This document shows, piece by piece, positions 43,244-52,743 of a stretch of 64,000 nt of DNA. The notes below the pieces were generated by a model that was given only the letters and a program-made list of their open reading frames with translations, ran no database searches and was not told the origin of the DNA. Origin of the DNA: Sphingomonas hominis (GTDB lineage: Bacteria; Pseudomonadota; Alphaproteobacteria; Sphingomonadales; Sphingomonadaceae); the NCBI RefSeq assembly GCF_013328205.1, contig NZ_JABULH010000001.1:1-64000 (forward strand), read 5' to 3'. A program made the translations under genes and the position numbers. Numbering within the stretch: the stretch's first letter is position 1; every line of letters starts with the position of its first letter.

Positions 43244-43552
43244 TCTCGCGTTATCGCGTCGATCACGAGCGACACGCAATCGCGCAGATTTACGATCCGC
43301 CCGGAGCGCATCCCCCCAGCGAGCGTCATCCCGGACTTGATCCGGGATCCCGCTACATTTTCCGAGCATTGAACGAACAGCAAAACCAAGGATCAGGTGC
43401 GAAGCGACGGAACAGGCTGCGTCAGGTTCGCTCAGCAATGCTTCGGTCGGCACAGCGTGACTCTCATGCTGCACTGATCAAGACTGACATAACCCAACCC
43501 GCTCGCCCGCCCGCCGCTGTTCGTTAACGCTCACCACCTATACCCGCGCCGC
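43244..43552. other. Divergent intergenic region with one palindromic repeat
   Basis: About 309 bases between the membrane protein and glycosyltransferase genes. It contains one copy of the main repeat (43325-43354) and, close to the glycosyltransferase start, a GTTAACG site near 43526. No gene is supportable. Confidence 0.55.
43325..43354. repeat. Single copy of the main palindromic repeat
   Basis: GTCATCCCGGACTTGATCCG begins a copy identical to those at 4387 and 22995. Here no opposing arm is seen nearby. Confidence 0.85.
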
Positions 43553-44755
43553 ATGCGCGTGCTCACGCTCTCCACCCTGTTCCCCGACGCGACGCGGCCC
43601 AATTTTGGCGTCTTCGTCGAGCAGCAGACACTGAGCCTCGCCGCTCATCCGAATGTCGACCTGCGTGTCGTCGCACCGATCGGTCTTCCACCATGGCCGC
43701 TATCGCGTCACGCGCACTATCATGCACTCGCCGCCCTGCCGCGGCAGGAGCAATGGCGCGGGCTGCGGGTCGAGCGCCCGCGTTTCGCCACGCTGCCGGG
43801 CACGTCGGGCCGCTTCCACGCCGCCGCGCTCACGCGCGCGTTGCGTCCCGTGCTCGATTGCCTGCGCGACGACTTCGCCTTCGACGTGATCGACGCGAGT
43901 TTCTTCTTCCCCGACGGTCCAGCCGCGGTCGCGCTGGGCCGACGCTACGGCGTGCCCGTCTCGATCAAGGCGCGCGGTGCCGATATCCACCATTGGGGCC
44001 GCGCGCCTGCGACGGCGGCGCAAGTCCGTCTTGCAGGGCAGGCGGCAGACGGCCTCCTCGCCGTCAGCGGCGCGATGCGAGACGACATGGCGGCACTCGG
44101 CCTGCCGGCGTCACGCATCCGCGTCCATCACACCGGCGTCGATCTCGATCGTTTCGCCCCCGGCGACCGCGCCACGCTCAAACGCGACCTCGGCGTGACA
44201 GGCTCGCTGGTCGTCTCGGTCGGCGCGCTGATCCCGCGCAAGGGTCACGACGTGGTGACCGAGGCGCTCGCCGACCTGCCGCACGTCACGCTCGCGATCG
44301 CGGGGGAGGGGCCGGAGCGCGCACGGCTCGAACGCCTGATCGCCGAGCGTTCGCTTGAACAGCGCGTCCGCCTGCTCGGCAGCGTGCCGCACGCGGACCT
44401 GCCGCGCTTGCTCGCCGCGGCCGACGCGACCGCGCTCGCCTCCACGTCGGAAGGGCTCGCCAACGCCTGGATCGAGTCGCTCGCCTGCGGCACGCCGATC
44501 GTCATCCCCGACGCAGGCGGCGCGCCCGAGGTCGTGACCGACGCCGCGGCAGGCCACATCGTCGCGCGCACGCCCGCTGCCTTCGCCGATGCGCTGCGAT
44601 CGCTGCTCACCGATCCGCCAGCGCCAACCGACACCCGCCGCCACGCCGAGCGCTTCACCTGGGCCGCGAACACCACCGCGCTCCACGACCACCTCGCGGC
44701 GCTGGTCGCACGAGCCGCTTCGACGTCATCGCAACCAACGCCATCGCTAACCTGA
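43553..44755 (+). CDS. Glycosyltransferase family 4 protein
   Basis: The 400-residue GT-B enzyme transfers a sugar from a nucleotide donor, probably in exopolysaccharide or glycolipid synthesis. The N-terminal lobe opens MRVLTLSTLFPDATRPNFGV, as in GT4 proteins related to WcaC/ExpE. The C-terminal lobe carries VSVGALIPRKGHDVVTEAL, GEGPERARLERL and the donor-site ALASTSEGLANAWIESLACGTPIV (E-x7-E pattern, near residues 295-325). Acceptor and sugar cannot be told. ATG 43553 fits; it stands alone in orientation. Confidence 0.88.
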   Translation: MRVLTLSTLFPDATRPNFGVFVEQQTLSLAAHPNVDLRVVAPIGLPPWPLSRHAHYHALAALPRQEQWRGLRVERPRFATLPGTSGRFHAAALTRALRPVLDCLRDDFAFDVIDASFFFPDGPAAVALGRRYGVPVSIKARGADIHHWGRAPATAAQVRLAGQAADGLLAVSGAMRDDMAALGLPASRIRVHHTGVDLDRFAPGDRATLKRDLGVTGSLVVSVGALIPRKGHDVVTEALADLPHVTLAIAGEGPERARLERLIAERSLEQRVRLLGSVPHADLPRLLAAADATALASTSEGLANAWIESLACGTPIVIPDAGGAPEVVTDAAAGHIVARTPAAFADALRSLLTDPPAPTDTRRHAERFTWAANTTALHDHLAALVARAASTSSQPTPSLT

Positions 44756-45129
44756 TCTGGAATTTCGCTTTCCCTCGTTGGAGAGGGCATTAGACCTAGT
44801 CCCGCTCGACGTCAGCGCCGCGGCCGATAGCTTCCACGGGTGTTGAGCGCTGCGACCCGCATGTGAGAGGGGCGGTCAAACCCGATCTTCCCGGCGTCAT
44901 CTCTGTGTTGAGGCGATCATCCGCGCAGTCTTGCGGCCGTGCTCACGCACCCGCTCCTCTTCGCATCGCACTCCGCCTTTAACGGCGGAGGGAAGTCGCT
45001 TTGGGAACATCGTCGTTGCTGTGTCGATCATGGCGGCCAACGACCAGCACACACAGACAGAAGCGTCTCAGCCCGCTTTCATCACCTGACCACACCCGCC
45101 TCGGCGATGCAGTGCGTCCGACAAACAGG
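44756..45129. other. Convergent gap with a small hairpin
   Basis: About 374 bases without a supportable gene. A hairpin CTCCGCC-TTTAAC-GGCGGAG lies at 44971-44990. The ORF at 44939-45148 has no family-like sequence. Confidence 0.45.
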
Positions 45130-45522
45130 TCAGGCGTCGATGGGGTAAAGCGCCGCCACCACCTGCCGGTCCTCGGCGCGCAGCACGCCCCAGGCGCGCG
45201 CGGCGGCGCGGCTGTCCATCGCCTCGACCCCGATCCCGCGTGCCTCCAGCGCCGCCACCAACGCGCGCGGCGGCCGCGCCAAGTTCGCGCCAGTCCCCAG
45301 CAGCACGAACTCCGGCGTACCCTCCAGCAGCCCCGCCAGATCGCGCTCGCTCAGTTCGGCGAGCGGCGGCGGCGTCCAGGCGTCGGCGCGCGTCGGCGTG
45401 AGCGTCAGCGCGGTGTAGACGTTCTCGTCGACCCGGAACCCGCTCGGCCCCAACCCGCGGATCAGCGGCCCCGCCGCGCCCGCGCGGTCCATCCGCATCG
45501 ATCCGCCGCCGCGCGTCACCAT
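45130..45522 (-). CDS. Mth938-like (DUF498) domain protein
   Basis: The 130-residue protein belongs to the Mth938/NDUFAF3-like family: IRGLGPSGFRVDENVYTALT, PEFVLLGTGANLARPP and GVEAMDSRAAARAWGVLRAEDRQVVAALYPID. The mitochondrial relative NDUFAF3 helps assemble complex I; the bacterial role is unclear. Its ATG lies 4 bases after the secF stop, so it is the last gene of the yajC-secD-secF operon, an arrangement common in alphaproteobacteria. A MidA/NDUFAF7-like gene lies 9 kb away. Confidence 0.85.
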   Translation of the reverse strand: MVTRGGGSMRMDRAGAAGPLIRGLGPSGFRVDENVYTALTLTPTRADAWTPPPLAELSERDLAGLLEGTPEFVLLGTGANLARPPRALVAALEARGIGVEAMDSRAAARAWGVLRAEDRQVVAALYPIDA

Positions 45523-45526
45523 CGGC

Positions 45527-46501
45527 TCAGTTCCGCGGTCCGACGCGCTCGGCGTTTTCCATGCCGCCGCGCCCCGGCCGTGCCGCGCCACCCTCGGGCT
45601 CTGCGCGCAGACCCAGCGAGATCAGCAGCGACGACGACACGTAGATCGACGAATAAGTGCCGACGAAAATGCCCAGGATCATCGCCGCGGTGAACCCGCG
45701 CAGCACGTGACCGCCCAGGAACAGCAAGGCGGCGAGCGCGAGCAGGATCGTGACCGAGGTCATCACGGTGCGCGGCAGCGTCTCGTTCACCGAGAGGTTG
45801 ATGATCTCGCGCATCTCCATCTTGCGATAGCGGCGCATATTCTCGCGGATGCGGTCGTCGATCACGATCTTGTCGTTGATCGAGTAACCGATGATCGTCA
45901 GCACCGCCGCGACGATGTTCAGGTCGAACTCGAACTGCGTCAACGCGAAGAAACCGAGCGTCATCAGCAGATCGTGGACGATCGCGACGATCGTCGACAC
46001 GCCGAACTGCCATTCGAAGCGGAAGATCGCGAATAGGCCGATGCCCAGGATCGCGAGCACGATCGCGATCGCGCCGTTGCGCACCAGCTCGCCCGACACC
46101 TTGCCCGACACAGTCGAGTAACGCAGGAACGTCGCGCCGGGGAAGCGGGCTGCGAGCGCGGTCTCGACCTTCTTCACCGCGGCGTTGGTCGCGCCCTCAT
46201 CGCCGCCTTTCTGGACCGGCAGGCGGATCGTCAGCGTGGTGCCGTCACCGATCGGCTGGATGTTCGCCTCGCCGACGTTCTGCTCTTCGATGACGCCGCG
46301 AACCTGGTCGATCGGCGGCTGCGACGCGAACCGCTCCTCGATCATCAACCCGCCCTCGAAATCGACGCCGAAGTTGAGCCCCTTGTACACGGTGATCCCG
46401 ACCGCCAGCAGGCTGAGCAGCAGCGTCAGCGCGAACGCGATCCCGCGCAGCCGCACGAAGTCGATGTTGGTGTTGTCGGGGACGAGCTTGAGAAGTTTCA
46501 T
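45527..46501 (-). CDS. secF: Protein translocase subunit SecF
   Basis: Forms the SecDF complex that uses the proton gradient to pull exported proteins out on the periplasmic side. The 324 residues show six transmembrane helices, a first periplasmic domain after GLNFGVDFEGGLMIEERF, and the signature FDLNIVAAVLTIIGYSINDKIVIDDRIREN (helix 4 with the functional Asp/Asn). It lies 16 bases downstream of secD and directly before the Mth938-like gene. Confidence 0.96.
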   Translation of the reverse strand: MKLLKLVPDNTNIDFVRLRGIAFALTLLLSLLAVGITVYKGLNFGVDFEGGLMIEERFASQPPIDQVRGVIEEQNVGEANIQPIGDGTTLTIRLPVQKGGDEGATNAAVKKVETALAARFPGATFLRYSTVSGKVSGELVRNGAIAIVLAILGIGLFAIFRFEWQFGVSTIVAIVHDLLMTLGFFALTQFEFDLNIVAAVLTIIGYSINDKIVIDDRIRENMRRYRKMEMREIINLSVNETLPRTVMTSVTILLALAALLFLGGHVLRGFTAAMILGIFVGTYSSIYVSSSLLISLGLRAEPEGGAARPGRGGMENAERVGPRN

Positions 46502-46517
46502 GTGGTGCGTGCCCGGC

Positions 46518-48116
46518 TCAGATGTTGATCGTCTTGGGCTTGGTGCGGCGCACCCAACCGGCGACGAGCATGCGGGTAAAGGTGACGGCGGTGAACACGC
46601 TGGTCGCGATGCCGATCAGCAGCACCACCGCGAACCCCTTCACCGGCCCCGATCCCAGCAGGAACATGATGATGCCCGAGATGGCGTGGGTCACGTTCGC
46701 TTCGAAGATCGTCCGGCTCGCTTCCTTGTAGCCGAGCTCGACCGATTGGACGACGCTGCGCCCGCGGTGGAATTCTTCGCGGATGCGCTCGTTGATCAGC
46801 ACGTTGGCGTCGACCGCGGTGCCGATCGTCAGCACGAAGCCCGCGATGCCCGGCAGCGTCAACGTACCGTTGATCAGCGCCAGCACACCCAGGATGACGA
46901 ACACGTTGATGACGACCGCCAGATTCGCGTACGCGCCGAACCGACCATAGGTCACCAGCATGAACGCGACCACCAGCGCGACCGCCACCGCGCTGGCGAG
47001 AATGCCCGCACGGATCGAGTCGGCGCCGAGATCCGGCCCGACCGTCGATTCCTCCACCACCTTCAACGCGACCGGCAGCTTGCCCGAGCGCAGCGCGATC
47101 GCCAGCGCGTTGGCGCTCTCGGTCGTGAACCCGCCGTTGATCGACGCACGGCCGCCAAGGATCGGCTCGTTGATGTTGGGCGCGGAGATCACGCTGTTGT
47201 CGAGGATGATGGCGAACGGCTTGTTGACGTTCTCCTGCGTCGTGCGCGCGAAGCGGCGACCGCCCTGCGCGTCGAACGTGATCGACACCTGCGGCGCGTT
47301 GGTCTGCTGGTCGAACTCCTGCCGCGCGTCGGACAGCATGTCGCCGGTGATGATCGCCGAACGCTTCACCGCGATGAAGGGGATGCCCTGCGGATTGCCC
47401 GGATAAGGCAGCACTTGGCTGCCCGCCGGGGCCTGCCCCTTGGCGAGCTGCGCCGGATCGGCGTTCTGGTCGACCAGCTTGAACTCGAGCTTGGCGGTCT
47501 TGCCCAGCAGGTCCTTCAGCGCCTGCGGGTTCTGCAACCCCGGCACCTGCACGACGATGCGGTTCGATCCCTGGCGGATGATCGTCGGCTCGCGCGTGCC
47601 GAGCTCGTCGATGCGGCGGCGCACGACCTCGGTCGCGTCCTGCATCGCGGTGTCGACCGCCTGCGCCAGGCCCGCCTGCGTCGGCGTCAGCACGAAGCGG
47701 CTGGTGTCGACGACCTGGATGTCCCACTCGCGCTGCCCGGTCATGCCCGCGCCGCCGCCGGTGATCGCCAGCAACCGCTCGCGTGCGGCGTCGACCTTCG
47801 ACGGATCGCGCAGCAGGAACGACAATTGCCCGCCGCGGCTGGAAATCTCACCGATCTCGATCCGCGGGTTCTGGCGGCGCATTTCGGTCTGCACCTGCTC
47901 GCGCATCACCTCGATCCGGCTCGCCGCCACGTCGTTGGTGTCGGCCTCGAGCAGCAGGTAGCTGCCGCCCGCCAGGTCGAGCCCCAGGTTGATCGTCGGC
48001 GCCTTGAACGGCAGGCGCGCGGCGAGGCCGGGCACCACGCTCGGGATCGCGAGTGCGACCAGCACGGCCAGGAACGCCCAGATCGATACGACCTTCCAGC
48101 GCGGGAAATCGAGCAT
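46518..48116 (-). CDS. secD: Protein translocase subunit SecD
   Basis: Larger half of SecDF, 532 residues. After the first helix comes INLGLDLAGGSYLLLEAD (P1 base), a large periplasmic P1 domain, and a C-terminal set of five helices with GTAVDANVLINERIREE (near residues 435-452), where Asp is part of the proton path. The order yajC-secD-secF is typical of bacteria, and the 14-base gap to yajC suggests one operon. Confidence 0.96.
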   Translation of the reverse strand: MLDFPRWKVVSIWAFLAVLVALAIPSVVPGLAARLPFKAPTINLGLDLAGGSYLLLEADTNDVAASRIEVMREQVQTEMRRQNPRIEIGEISSRGGQLSFLLRDPSKVDAARERLLAITGGGAGMTGQREWDIQVVDTSRFVLTPTQAGLAQAVDTAMQDATEVVRRRIDELGTREPTIIRQGSNRIVVQVPGLQNPQALKDLLGKTAKLEFKLVDQNADPAQLAKGQAPAGSQVLPYPGNPQGIPFIAVKRSAIITGDMLSDARQEFDQQTNAPQVSITFDAQGGRRFARTTQENVNKPFAIILDNSVISAPNINEPILGGRASINGGFTTESANALAIALRSGKLPVALKVVEESTVGPDLGADSIRAGILASAVAVALVVAFMLVTYGRFGAYANLAVVINVFVILGVLALINGTLTLPGIAGFVLTIGTAVDANVLINERIREEFHRGRSVVQSVELGYKEASRTIFEANVTHAISGIIMFLLGSGPVKGFAVVLLIGIATSVFTAVTFTRMLVAGWVRRTKPKTINI

Positions 48117-48130
48117 CGTTTCGCGTCCGC

Positions 48131-48472
48131 TCAGTCGTTGGCGGGCTTGGAGCCGAGCGGGGTGATCTCCGCCAGCGTCGCCTTTACCACGCGCACGCGG
48201 GTGTTGGGCGCGATCTCGACCTCGACGAACGCATCCTCGACGCGCGTGATCTTGCCGACCAGCCCGCCGGCGGTGACCACCGAATCACCCTTTTTCGCCG
48301 CCGCGACCGCGTTCTGCAGCTTGCGCACGCGCGCCTGCTGCGGCCGGATCATCAGAAAATAGAAGACGATGAAGATGAGAAACAGCGGCGCGAGACCGAG
48401 AATACCGCCGAGCGCGCCGCTCGCGGGTGCGGCGCCGCCGGCGGCCTGCGCATAAGCTGGGGAGATGAGCAT
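48131..48472 (-). CDS. yajC: Preprotein translocase subunit YajC
   Basis: Small single-span partner of SecDF, 113 residues. A signal-like start (MLISPAYAQAAGGAAPASGA) leads into the conserved helix APLFLIFIVFYFLMIRPQQARVRKLQ and a KKGDSVVTAGGLVGKITRVED cytoplasmic domain. ATG 48472 is preferred; a GTG three codons upstream (48481) is possible. It opens the secDF operon. Confidence 0.94.
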   Translation of the reverse strand: MLISPAYAQAAGGAAPASGALGGILGLAPLFLIFIVFYFLMIRPQQARVRKLQNAVAAAKKGDSVVTAGGLVGKITRVEDAFVEVEIAPNTRVRVVKATLAEITPLGSKPAND

Positions 48473-48481
48473 CGTGTCCAC

Positions 48482-48933
48482 GCAAAACGGAAGCGCACGC
48501 GAGGGAACCCCACGCGCAGGAAGTCCGGGGCGCTACCATCGCGCAAGGATTGGCGCAACCGGCGTGCTGTCGCGAAGCCGGTTGGGGAAGATCAGCGCAT
48601 GCGATGACGATCCCAGTGATGGCACGATCAAGCGGAGCGAAGGCGCGCCAAAGCCGCACGCGCCGTTCGCGATCAACAGCAACGCGTGAAACGGTCAGCA
48701 CTGGCGCAAGCTCGTCGGGAAATGACGCCCGGTCACGTCTGATCGGGCCTCCTGGTCGAGTCCGTGATAAAGGAAGCGAAAAGGGGCGAGCCAATCATCA
48801 TCACCGTTACCCCGGACTTGATCCGGGGTCTCGCTTCTTCCTTCGTTTGAAGAACGCACCCACCCGCACCACCCAGCGCGCGACACATTCGCTTGCATCG
48901 CTGCGCCCACGCGCGTAATGGCCGCCGCTCGGT
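48482..48933. other. Intergenic region between yajC and tRNA-Pro
   Basis: About 450 bases with no supportable gene. It should contain the yajC-secDF promoter on the minus strand and the tRNA promoter on the plus strand, plus one palindromic repeat at 48806-48835. Confidence 0.5.
48806..48835. repeat. Main palindromic repeat, variant copy
   Basis: GTTACCCCGGACTTGATCCG begins this slightly changed copy (GGGGTCTCGC instead of GGGATCCCGC at its end). Confidence 0.8.
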
Positions 48934-49010
48934 CGGGGCGTAGCGCAGCCTGGTAGCGCATCACACTGGGGGTGTGGGGGTCGCAGGTTCGAATCCTGTC
49001 GCCCCGACCA
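48934..49010 (+). tRNA. tRNA-Pro (GGG anticodon)
   Basis: The 77-base cloverleaf folds well: acceptor CGGGGCG/CGCCCCG, D arm GCGC...GCGC with the AGCCTGGTA loop, anticodon stem TCACA/TGTGG with loop CTGGGGG (anticodon GGG), T arm GCAGG-TTCGAAT-CCTGT and an encoded ACCA end. It reads proline codon CCC. The lysis-gene pair begins 360 bases downstream. Confidence 0.95.
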
Positions 49011-49369
49011 ATCAACAGCATCGTACGCTAGTGCCAGCCGCGACGTTTTCGCGCCTCGCTGCCGCGCGCAGCTTTCCTCGATGCGGGGAGTTGAGAAGCG
49101 CGCTGCCGCTCCGCCGCAACGTGACGCTCTCCACCAAGCAACGCCGAAGCGATGCCGCACTACCCCCTCCCTGGAAGGGAGGGGCCGGGGGTGGGTAGGG
49201 TGCGCACGGACCGTGACGTGTCGCAGAGCGACCAGCCGGTCGCACGGGCATTTCGCATCTCCAATCACAGCGCTCGGCCGTGCTCAACCTCACGTAACCG
49301 ACCCCACCCCTGTCCTACACGCCCGCGTTCCCCCAATGTTCTCCCGCAACACTGGGGGAGTTATAGACC
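49011..49369. other. Intergenic region after tRNA-Pro
   Basis: No gene is supportable here. It holds the second copy of the CCCCCTCCCT hairpin repeat (49162-49197) and, near its end, GGGGGAG as the ribosome site of the endolysin gene. No copy of the tRNA end, which would mark an integrated element, is seen. Confidence 0.5.
49162..49197. repeat. CCCCCTCCCT/AGGGAGGGG hairpin repeat, second copy
   Basis: CCCCTCCCTGGAAGGGAGGGG and a GGGGGTGGGT tail closely match the copy at 16343-16378. Confidence 0.8.
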
Positions 49370-49906
49370 ATGATCGACCAACTCATTGATGCCGTCATCG
49401 ATCGCGAAGGCGGCTATTCCGACCATCCCGCCGATCGCGGCGGTGCGACGCGCTTCGGCATCACCGAGGCCGTCGCGCGCGCCAACGGCTATGCCGGCGA
49501 CATGCGGCATTTCTCGCGCGCCGCCGCGGTCGCCATCTATCGCCGCATCTACTGGACGCGCCCGGCCTTCGATCAGGTTGCGACCCGCGCGCCCACGCTC
49601 GCCGCCGAGCTGTTCGACACCGGCGTCAACATGGGGCCGGCGGTCGCGGTCACCTTCCTGCAGCGCGCGCTGAACGCGCTGAACCGCGGCGCGAGCGACT
49701 ATCCCGATGTCGTCTTGGATGGCCGCGTCGGCGCGCAGACGCTGGCCGCGCTTGACCGCTTCCTCCTCACTCGCCGGACGAGCGGCGAAACGGTGCTCGT
49801 GAAGGCGATCGAGGCGATGCAGGGCGAATGCTACATGGCGCTTGCCGAGCAGCGCCCCGCGAACGAGGCGTTCCTCTACGGCTGGCTGGCCAACCGGCTG
49901 GGCTGA
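49370..49906 (+). CDS. Glycoside hydrolase family 108 endolysin
   Basis: Peptidoglycan hydrolase of phage type, 178 residues. The catalytic Glu lies in VIDREGGYSDHPADRGGATR (about residue 13), followed by FGITEAVARANG, AIYRRIYWTRP and FDTGVNMGPAVAVTFLQRALN, the hallmarks of the GH108/DUF847 N domain. A C-terminal peptidoglycan-binding-like half (DGRVGAQTLAALDRF) follows. No signal peptide is seen, so release would rely on a holin, and a holin-like gene lies 161 bases downstream. No other phage genes are nearby, which resembles the separate lysis genes of gene transfer agents. Confidence 0.92.
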   Translation: MIDQLIDAVIDREGGYSDHPADRGGATRFGITEAVARANGYAGDMRHFSRAAAVAIYRRIYWTRPAFDQVATRAPTLAAELFDTGVNMGPAVAVTFLQRALNALNRGASDYPDVVLDGRVGAQTLAALDRFLLTRRTSGETVLVKAIEAMQGECYMALAEQRPANEAFLYGWLANRLG

Positions 49907-50067
49907 GTGCGCACCGCATCGCGTCCGACGGACCCTGACTGGTCCAGACGGGCGAAGTGGAGGCGGGCGCGAAAACGCGTTTGAACCTCCACTTCCTCCA
50001 CTTCGCATTTCTGCAATCGTTCGAACCGCGCGGTTTTCCGCCGTTTCTCATCCATGAAGGAACCAAC

Positions 50068-50487
50068 ATGCCCTTCACCACCGCCCCGCTGATCGACAGG
50101 CTCGTCGCGCCGCTTGCGCAACTGCTCGACCGCGTCATTCCCGATCCGCAGACCCGTGACGCCGCCAAGCTCGAACTGCTCCGGCTGGAGCGCGACAACG
50201 AACTCGACGCGGTGCGCGCACAGATGGCCGCGCTCGTCGCCGAGGCGAACGCCGCCGATCGTTGGACCGCGCGTGCGCGCCCGTCCTTTCTTTACGTCAT
50301 GTACGCGCTGCTTTTGTGGAGCATTCCGATGGGGCTGATCGCCGCGGTGCGCCCTGCTGCGGCGCAAGCGATCGCGCGCGGCATGACCGTTTATCTCAAC
50401 GCTTTGCCCGAACCGCTCTACGCGCTCTTCGGCACCGGCTATCTCGGCTACACGGTTGCGCGTGAATGGGGAAAGCGCGCGCGCTGA
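50068..50487 (+). CDS. Holin-like protein (3TM/DUF3154 type)
   Basis: The 139 residues carry a polar coiled-coil N terminus (DAAKLELLRLERDNELDAVR), then two or three membrane helices (FLYVMYALLLWSIPMGLIAA and LYALFGTGYLGYTVA) and a basic C terminus (REWGKRAR). This is the layout of the 3TM holin family found next to GH108 endolysins. GAAGGAACC precedes the ATG. With the endolysin it forms a lysis module. Confidence 0.8.
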   Translation: MPFTTAPLIDRLVAPLAQLLDRVIPDPQTRDAAKLELLRLERDNELDAVRAQMAALVAEANAADRWTARARPSFLYVMYALLLWSIPMGLIAAVRPAAAQAIARGMTVYLNALPEPLYALFGTGYLGYTVAREWGKRAR

Positions 50488-50489
50488 TG

Positions 50490-50669
50490 TCAGGCGGCGG
50501 GCGCGTCCTCGCTCGCCGCGTCTTCCTCGTCCGAGAAGGCGCGTTCGAGATAGAGTTCGGCCATCTGATAATGCGCGCGACACGCCGCCGGGTTCTCGGT
50601 CGCGCTCGCAGCCTCGATCTCGGCCTCCGCGCGGCGGTTGAAATATTCGCGATCGTCGTCGGTACGCAC
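50490..50669 (-). CDS. Small acidic protein of unknown function
   Basis: Fifty-nine residues from GTG 50669 (preceded by AAGGAGAG): [20 protein letters not shown], then [20 protein letters not shown] and an acidic tail. A helix-rich, soluble protein with no known domain. It ends 2 bases from the convergent holin stop. Good ribosome site and sensible composition support it. Confidence 0.55.
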   Translation of the reverse strand: MRTDDDREYFNRRAEAEIEAASATENPAACRAHYQMAELYLERAFSDEEDAASEDAPAA

Positions 50670-50838
50670 GCATTCTCTCCTTGGAGGAGGATGTCGCATG
50701 CGCATGTTTCCCCCGCTTTGCTACAACATAGGAAATCATACGCCGGTTTTCTGCATCATCCGCGACGGTAGCTTTGTGCCACGTCAGGCGTGCGCGCAGG
50801 GTTGGCACAATCCCGCACCGCTACCTACATGGCGCGGC

Positions 50839-51408
50839 ATGAGCGGGAACGATCCACACGCCATGCCGGTCTGGCACGGCACCACCATTCTGTCGGTACG
50901 CCGCGGCGGCAAGGTCGTCGTCGCGGGCGATGGCCAGGTCTCGATGGGGCAGACCGTCATGAAGCCCAATGCGCGCAAGGTCCGCACCTTGGGCAAGGAC
51001 GGAAAGGTCATCGGCGGCTTCGCCGGCGCGACTGCCGACGCCTTCACGCTGTTCGAGCGGTTGGAGGCGAAGCTGGAGCGCCACAACGGCCAGTTGATGC
51101 GCGCCGCGGTCGAACTCGCCAAGGATTGGCGCACCGACAAGTACCTGCGCAACCTGGAGGCGATGATGATCGTCGCCGACCGCGACGTGACCCTGATCCT
51201 GACCGGCAACGGCGACGTGCTCGAACCCGAGGCTGGCGTCGCCGCGATCGGTTCGGGCGGCAATTTCGCGCTCGCCGCCGCGCGCGCGCTGGTCGACTAC
51301 GAACAGGATGCCGAGACGATCGCCAGGCGGGCGATGAAGATTGCCGCCGACGTCTGCGTTTACACCAACGATCGCCTCGTCGTCGAAACCCTCGACTCGG
51401 CCAACTGA
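50839..51408 (+). CDS. hslV: ATP-dependent protease subunit HslV
   Basis: Proteasome-like peptidase of the HslUV (ClpQY) complex. The 189 residues include a short propeptide ending at WHGTTI, with the catalytic Thr exposed after processing (the second-position T of GTTI). [17 protein letters not shown] and [19 protein letters not shown] match the family. Starts at 50839 and 50863 (MPVWHGTT) are both possible. hslU follows 8 bases after the stop. Confidence 0.95.
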   Translation: MSGNDPHAMPVWHGTTILSVRRGGKVVVAGDGQVSMGQTVMKPNARKVRTLGKDGKVIGGFAGATADAFTLFERLEAKLERHNGQLMRAAVELAKDWRTDKYLRNLEAMMIVADRDVTLILTGNGDVLEPEAGVAAIGSGGNFALAAARALVDYEQDAETIARRAMKIAADVCVYTNDRLVVETLDSAN

Positions 51409-51416
51409 GTTTCCCC

Positions 51417-52718
51417 ATGCAAGACAATCTGACGCCCAAGGCGATCGTCGCCGCGCTCGACGCGCACATCATCGGACAGCGCGACGCGAAGCGTGCGGTC
51501 GCGGTCGCGCTGCGCAATCGCTGGCGCCGCCAGCGGCTTGGCGCCGATCTGCGCGACGAGGTGACGCCCAAGAACATCCTGATGATCGGGCCAACGGGGT
51601 GCGGCAAGACCGAGATCAGCCGCCGCCTGGCGAAGCTCGCCGACGCACCGTTCGTGAAGGTCGAGGCGACCAAGTTCACCGAGGTCGGCTATGTCGGTCG
51701 CGACGTCGAGCAGATCGCGCGCGACCTGGTTGAGGAAGCGGTGCGGTTAGAGAAGGAACGCCGGCGTCTCGCGGTGAAGGACAAGGCCGAGGAAGCGGCG
51801 ATGAACCGCCTGCTCGACGCGCTCGTCGGAAAGGATTCGAGCCAGGCAACGCGCGAGAGCTTCCGCCAGCGCTTCCGCGACGGGCATCTCGACCAGACCG
51901 AGATCGAGCTGGAGCTGAGCCAGACCCCGCAGATGCCGTTCGATATCCCCGGCGGCGGCTCGGTCGGCATGATCAACCTGTCCGAGATGATGGGCAAGGC
52001 GTTCGGCAACAACGGTCCCAAGCAGCGCCGCAAATTGCTGGTCCCTGCCGCGTGGGAGAAGTTGGTGGAGGAAGAGGCGGATAAGCGCCTCGACCAGGAC
52101 GAGGTCAGCCGCGTCGCGCTCGCCGACGCGGAGGCGAACGGGATCGTCTTCCTCGACGAGATCGACAAGATTGCGGTCTCGGACGTGCGCGGTGGCTCGG
52201 TCAGCCGCGAGGGCGTGCAGCGCGACCTGCTGCCGCTGATTGAGGGCACCACCGTGTCGACCAAATACGGGCCGATGAAGACCGATCACATCCTCTTCAT
52301 CGCCAGCGGCGCCTTCCACGTCGCCAAGCCGAGCGACCTGCTGCCCGAACTCCAGGGGCGCCTGCCGATCCGCGTCGAACTGAAGGGGTTGAGCGAGGAC
52401 GATTTCGTCGCAATCCTGTCCGACACCAAGGCGTCGCTGCCCGCGCAGTATAAGGCGCTGATCGCCACGGAAGGGGTCGAGGTCAGCTTCACCGACGACG
52501 GCATCCGCGCGGTCGCCCGCATCGCGGCGGAAGTGAACGGCGAGATCGAGAACATCGGCGCACGCCGATTGCAGACGGTAATGGAAAAGCTGCTGGAGGA
52601 AGTCAGCTTCGACGCCGAGGATCGCCGCGGCGAGAGCCTTGTCGTCGACGCCGCCTATGTCGAGCAGCAGCTCGCCACTGTCGCGCGCAACGCCGATCTC
52701 AGCCGCTTCGTCCTGTAG
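51417..52718 (+). CDS. hslU: ATP-dependent protease ATPase subunit HslU
   Basis: AAA+ unfoldase that feeds substrates to HslV. The 433 residues carry Walker [10 protein letters not shown] (near residue 60), [18 protein letters not shown] (pore loop), an I-domain near residues 110-230, Walker [13 protein letters not shown] (near residue 243), and sensor motifs GRLPIRVEL and [16 protein letters not shown]. The C terminus DLSRFVL fits the tail that docks into HslV. It is cotranscribed with hslV. Confidence 0.97.
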   Translation: MQDNLTPKAIVAALDAHIIGQRDAKRAVAVALRNRWRRQRLGADLRDEVTPKNILMIGPTGCGKTEISRRLAKLADAPFVKVEATKFTEVGYVGRDVEQIARDLVEEAVRLEKERRRLAVKDKAEEAAMNRLLDALVGKDSSQATRESFRQRFRDGHLDQTEIELELSQTPQMPFDIPGGGSVGMINLSEMMGKAFGNNGPKQRRKLLVPAAWEKLVEEEADKRLDQDEVSRVALADAEANGIVFLDEIDKIAVSDVRGGSVSREGVQRDLLPLIEGTTVSTKYGPMKTDHILFIASGAFHVAKPSDLLPELQGRLPIRVELKGLSEDDFVAILSDTKASLPAQYKALIATEGVEVSFTDDGIRAVARIAAEVNGEIENIGARRLQTVMEKLLEEVSFDAEDRRGESLVVDAAYVEQQLATVARNADLSRFVL

Positions 52719-52743
52719 GTTGGATGGCCGGGCTGACCGCGCG

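Noticed and set aside
46185-48362. 725-codon plus-strand ORF opposite secF-secD-yajC
   Set aside because: Antisense shadow of three well-conserved genes; His/Arg/Asp-rich translation without domains.
48934-50700. Integrated prophage using tRNA-Pro as attachment site
   Set aside because: No integrase, no duplicated tRNA 3' end and only two phage-like genes are seen; a stand-alone lysis module fits better.
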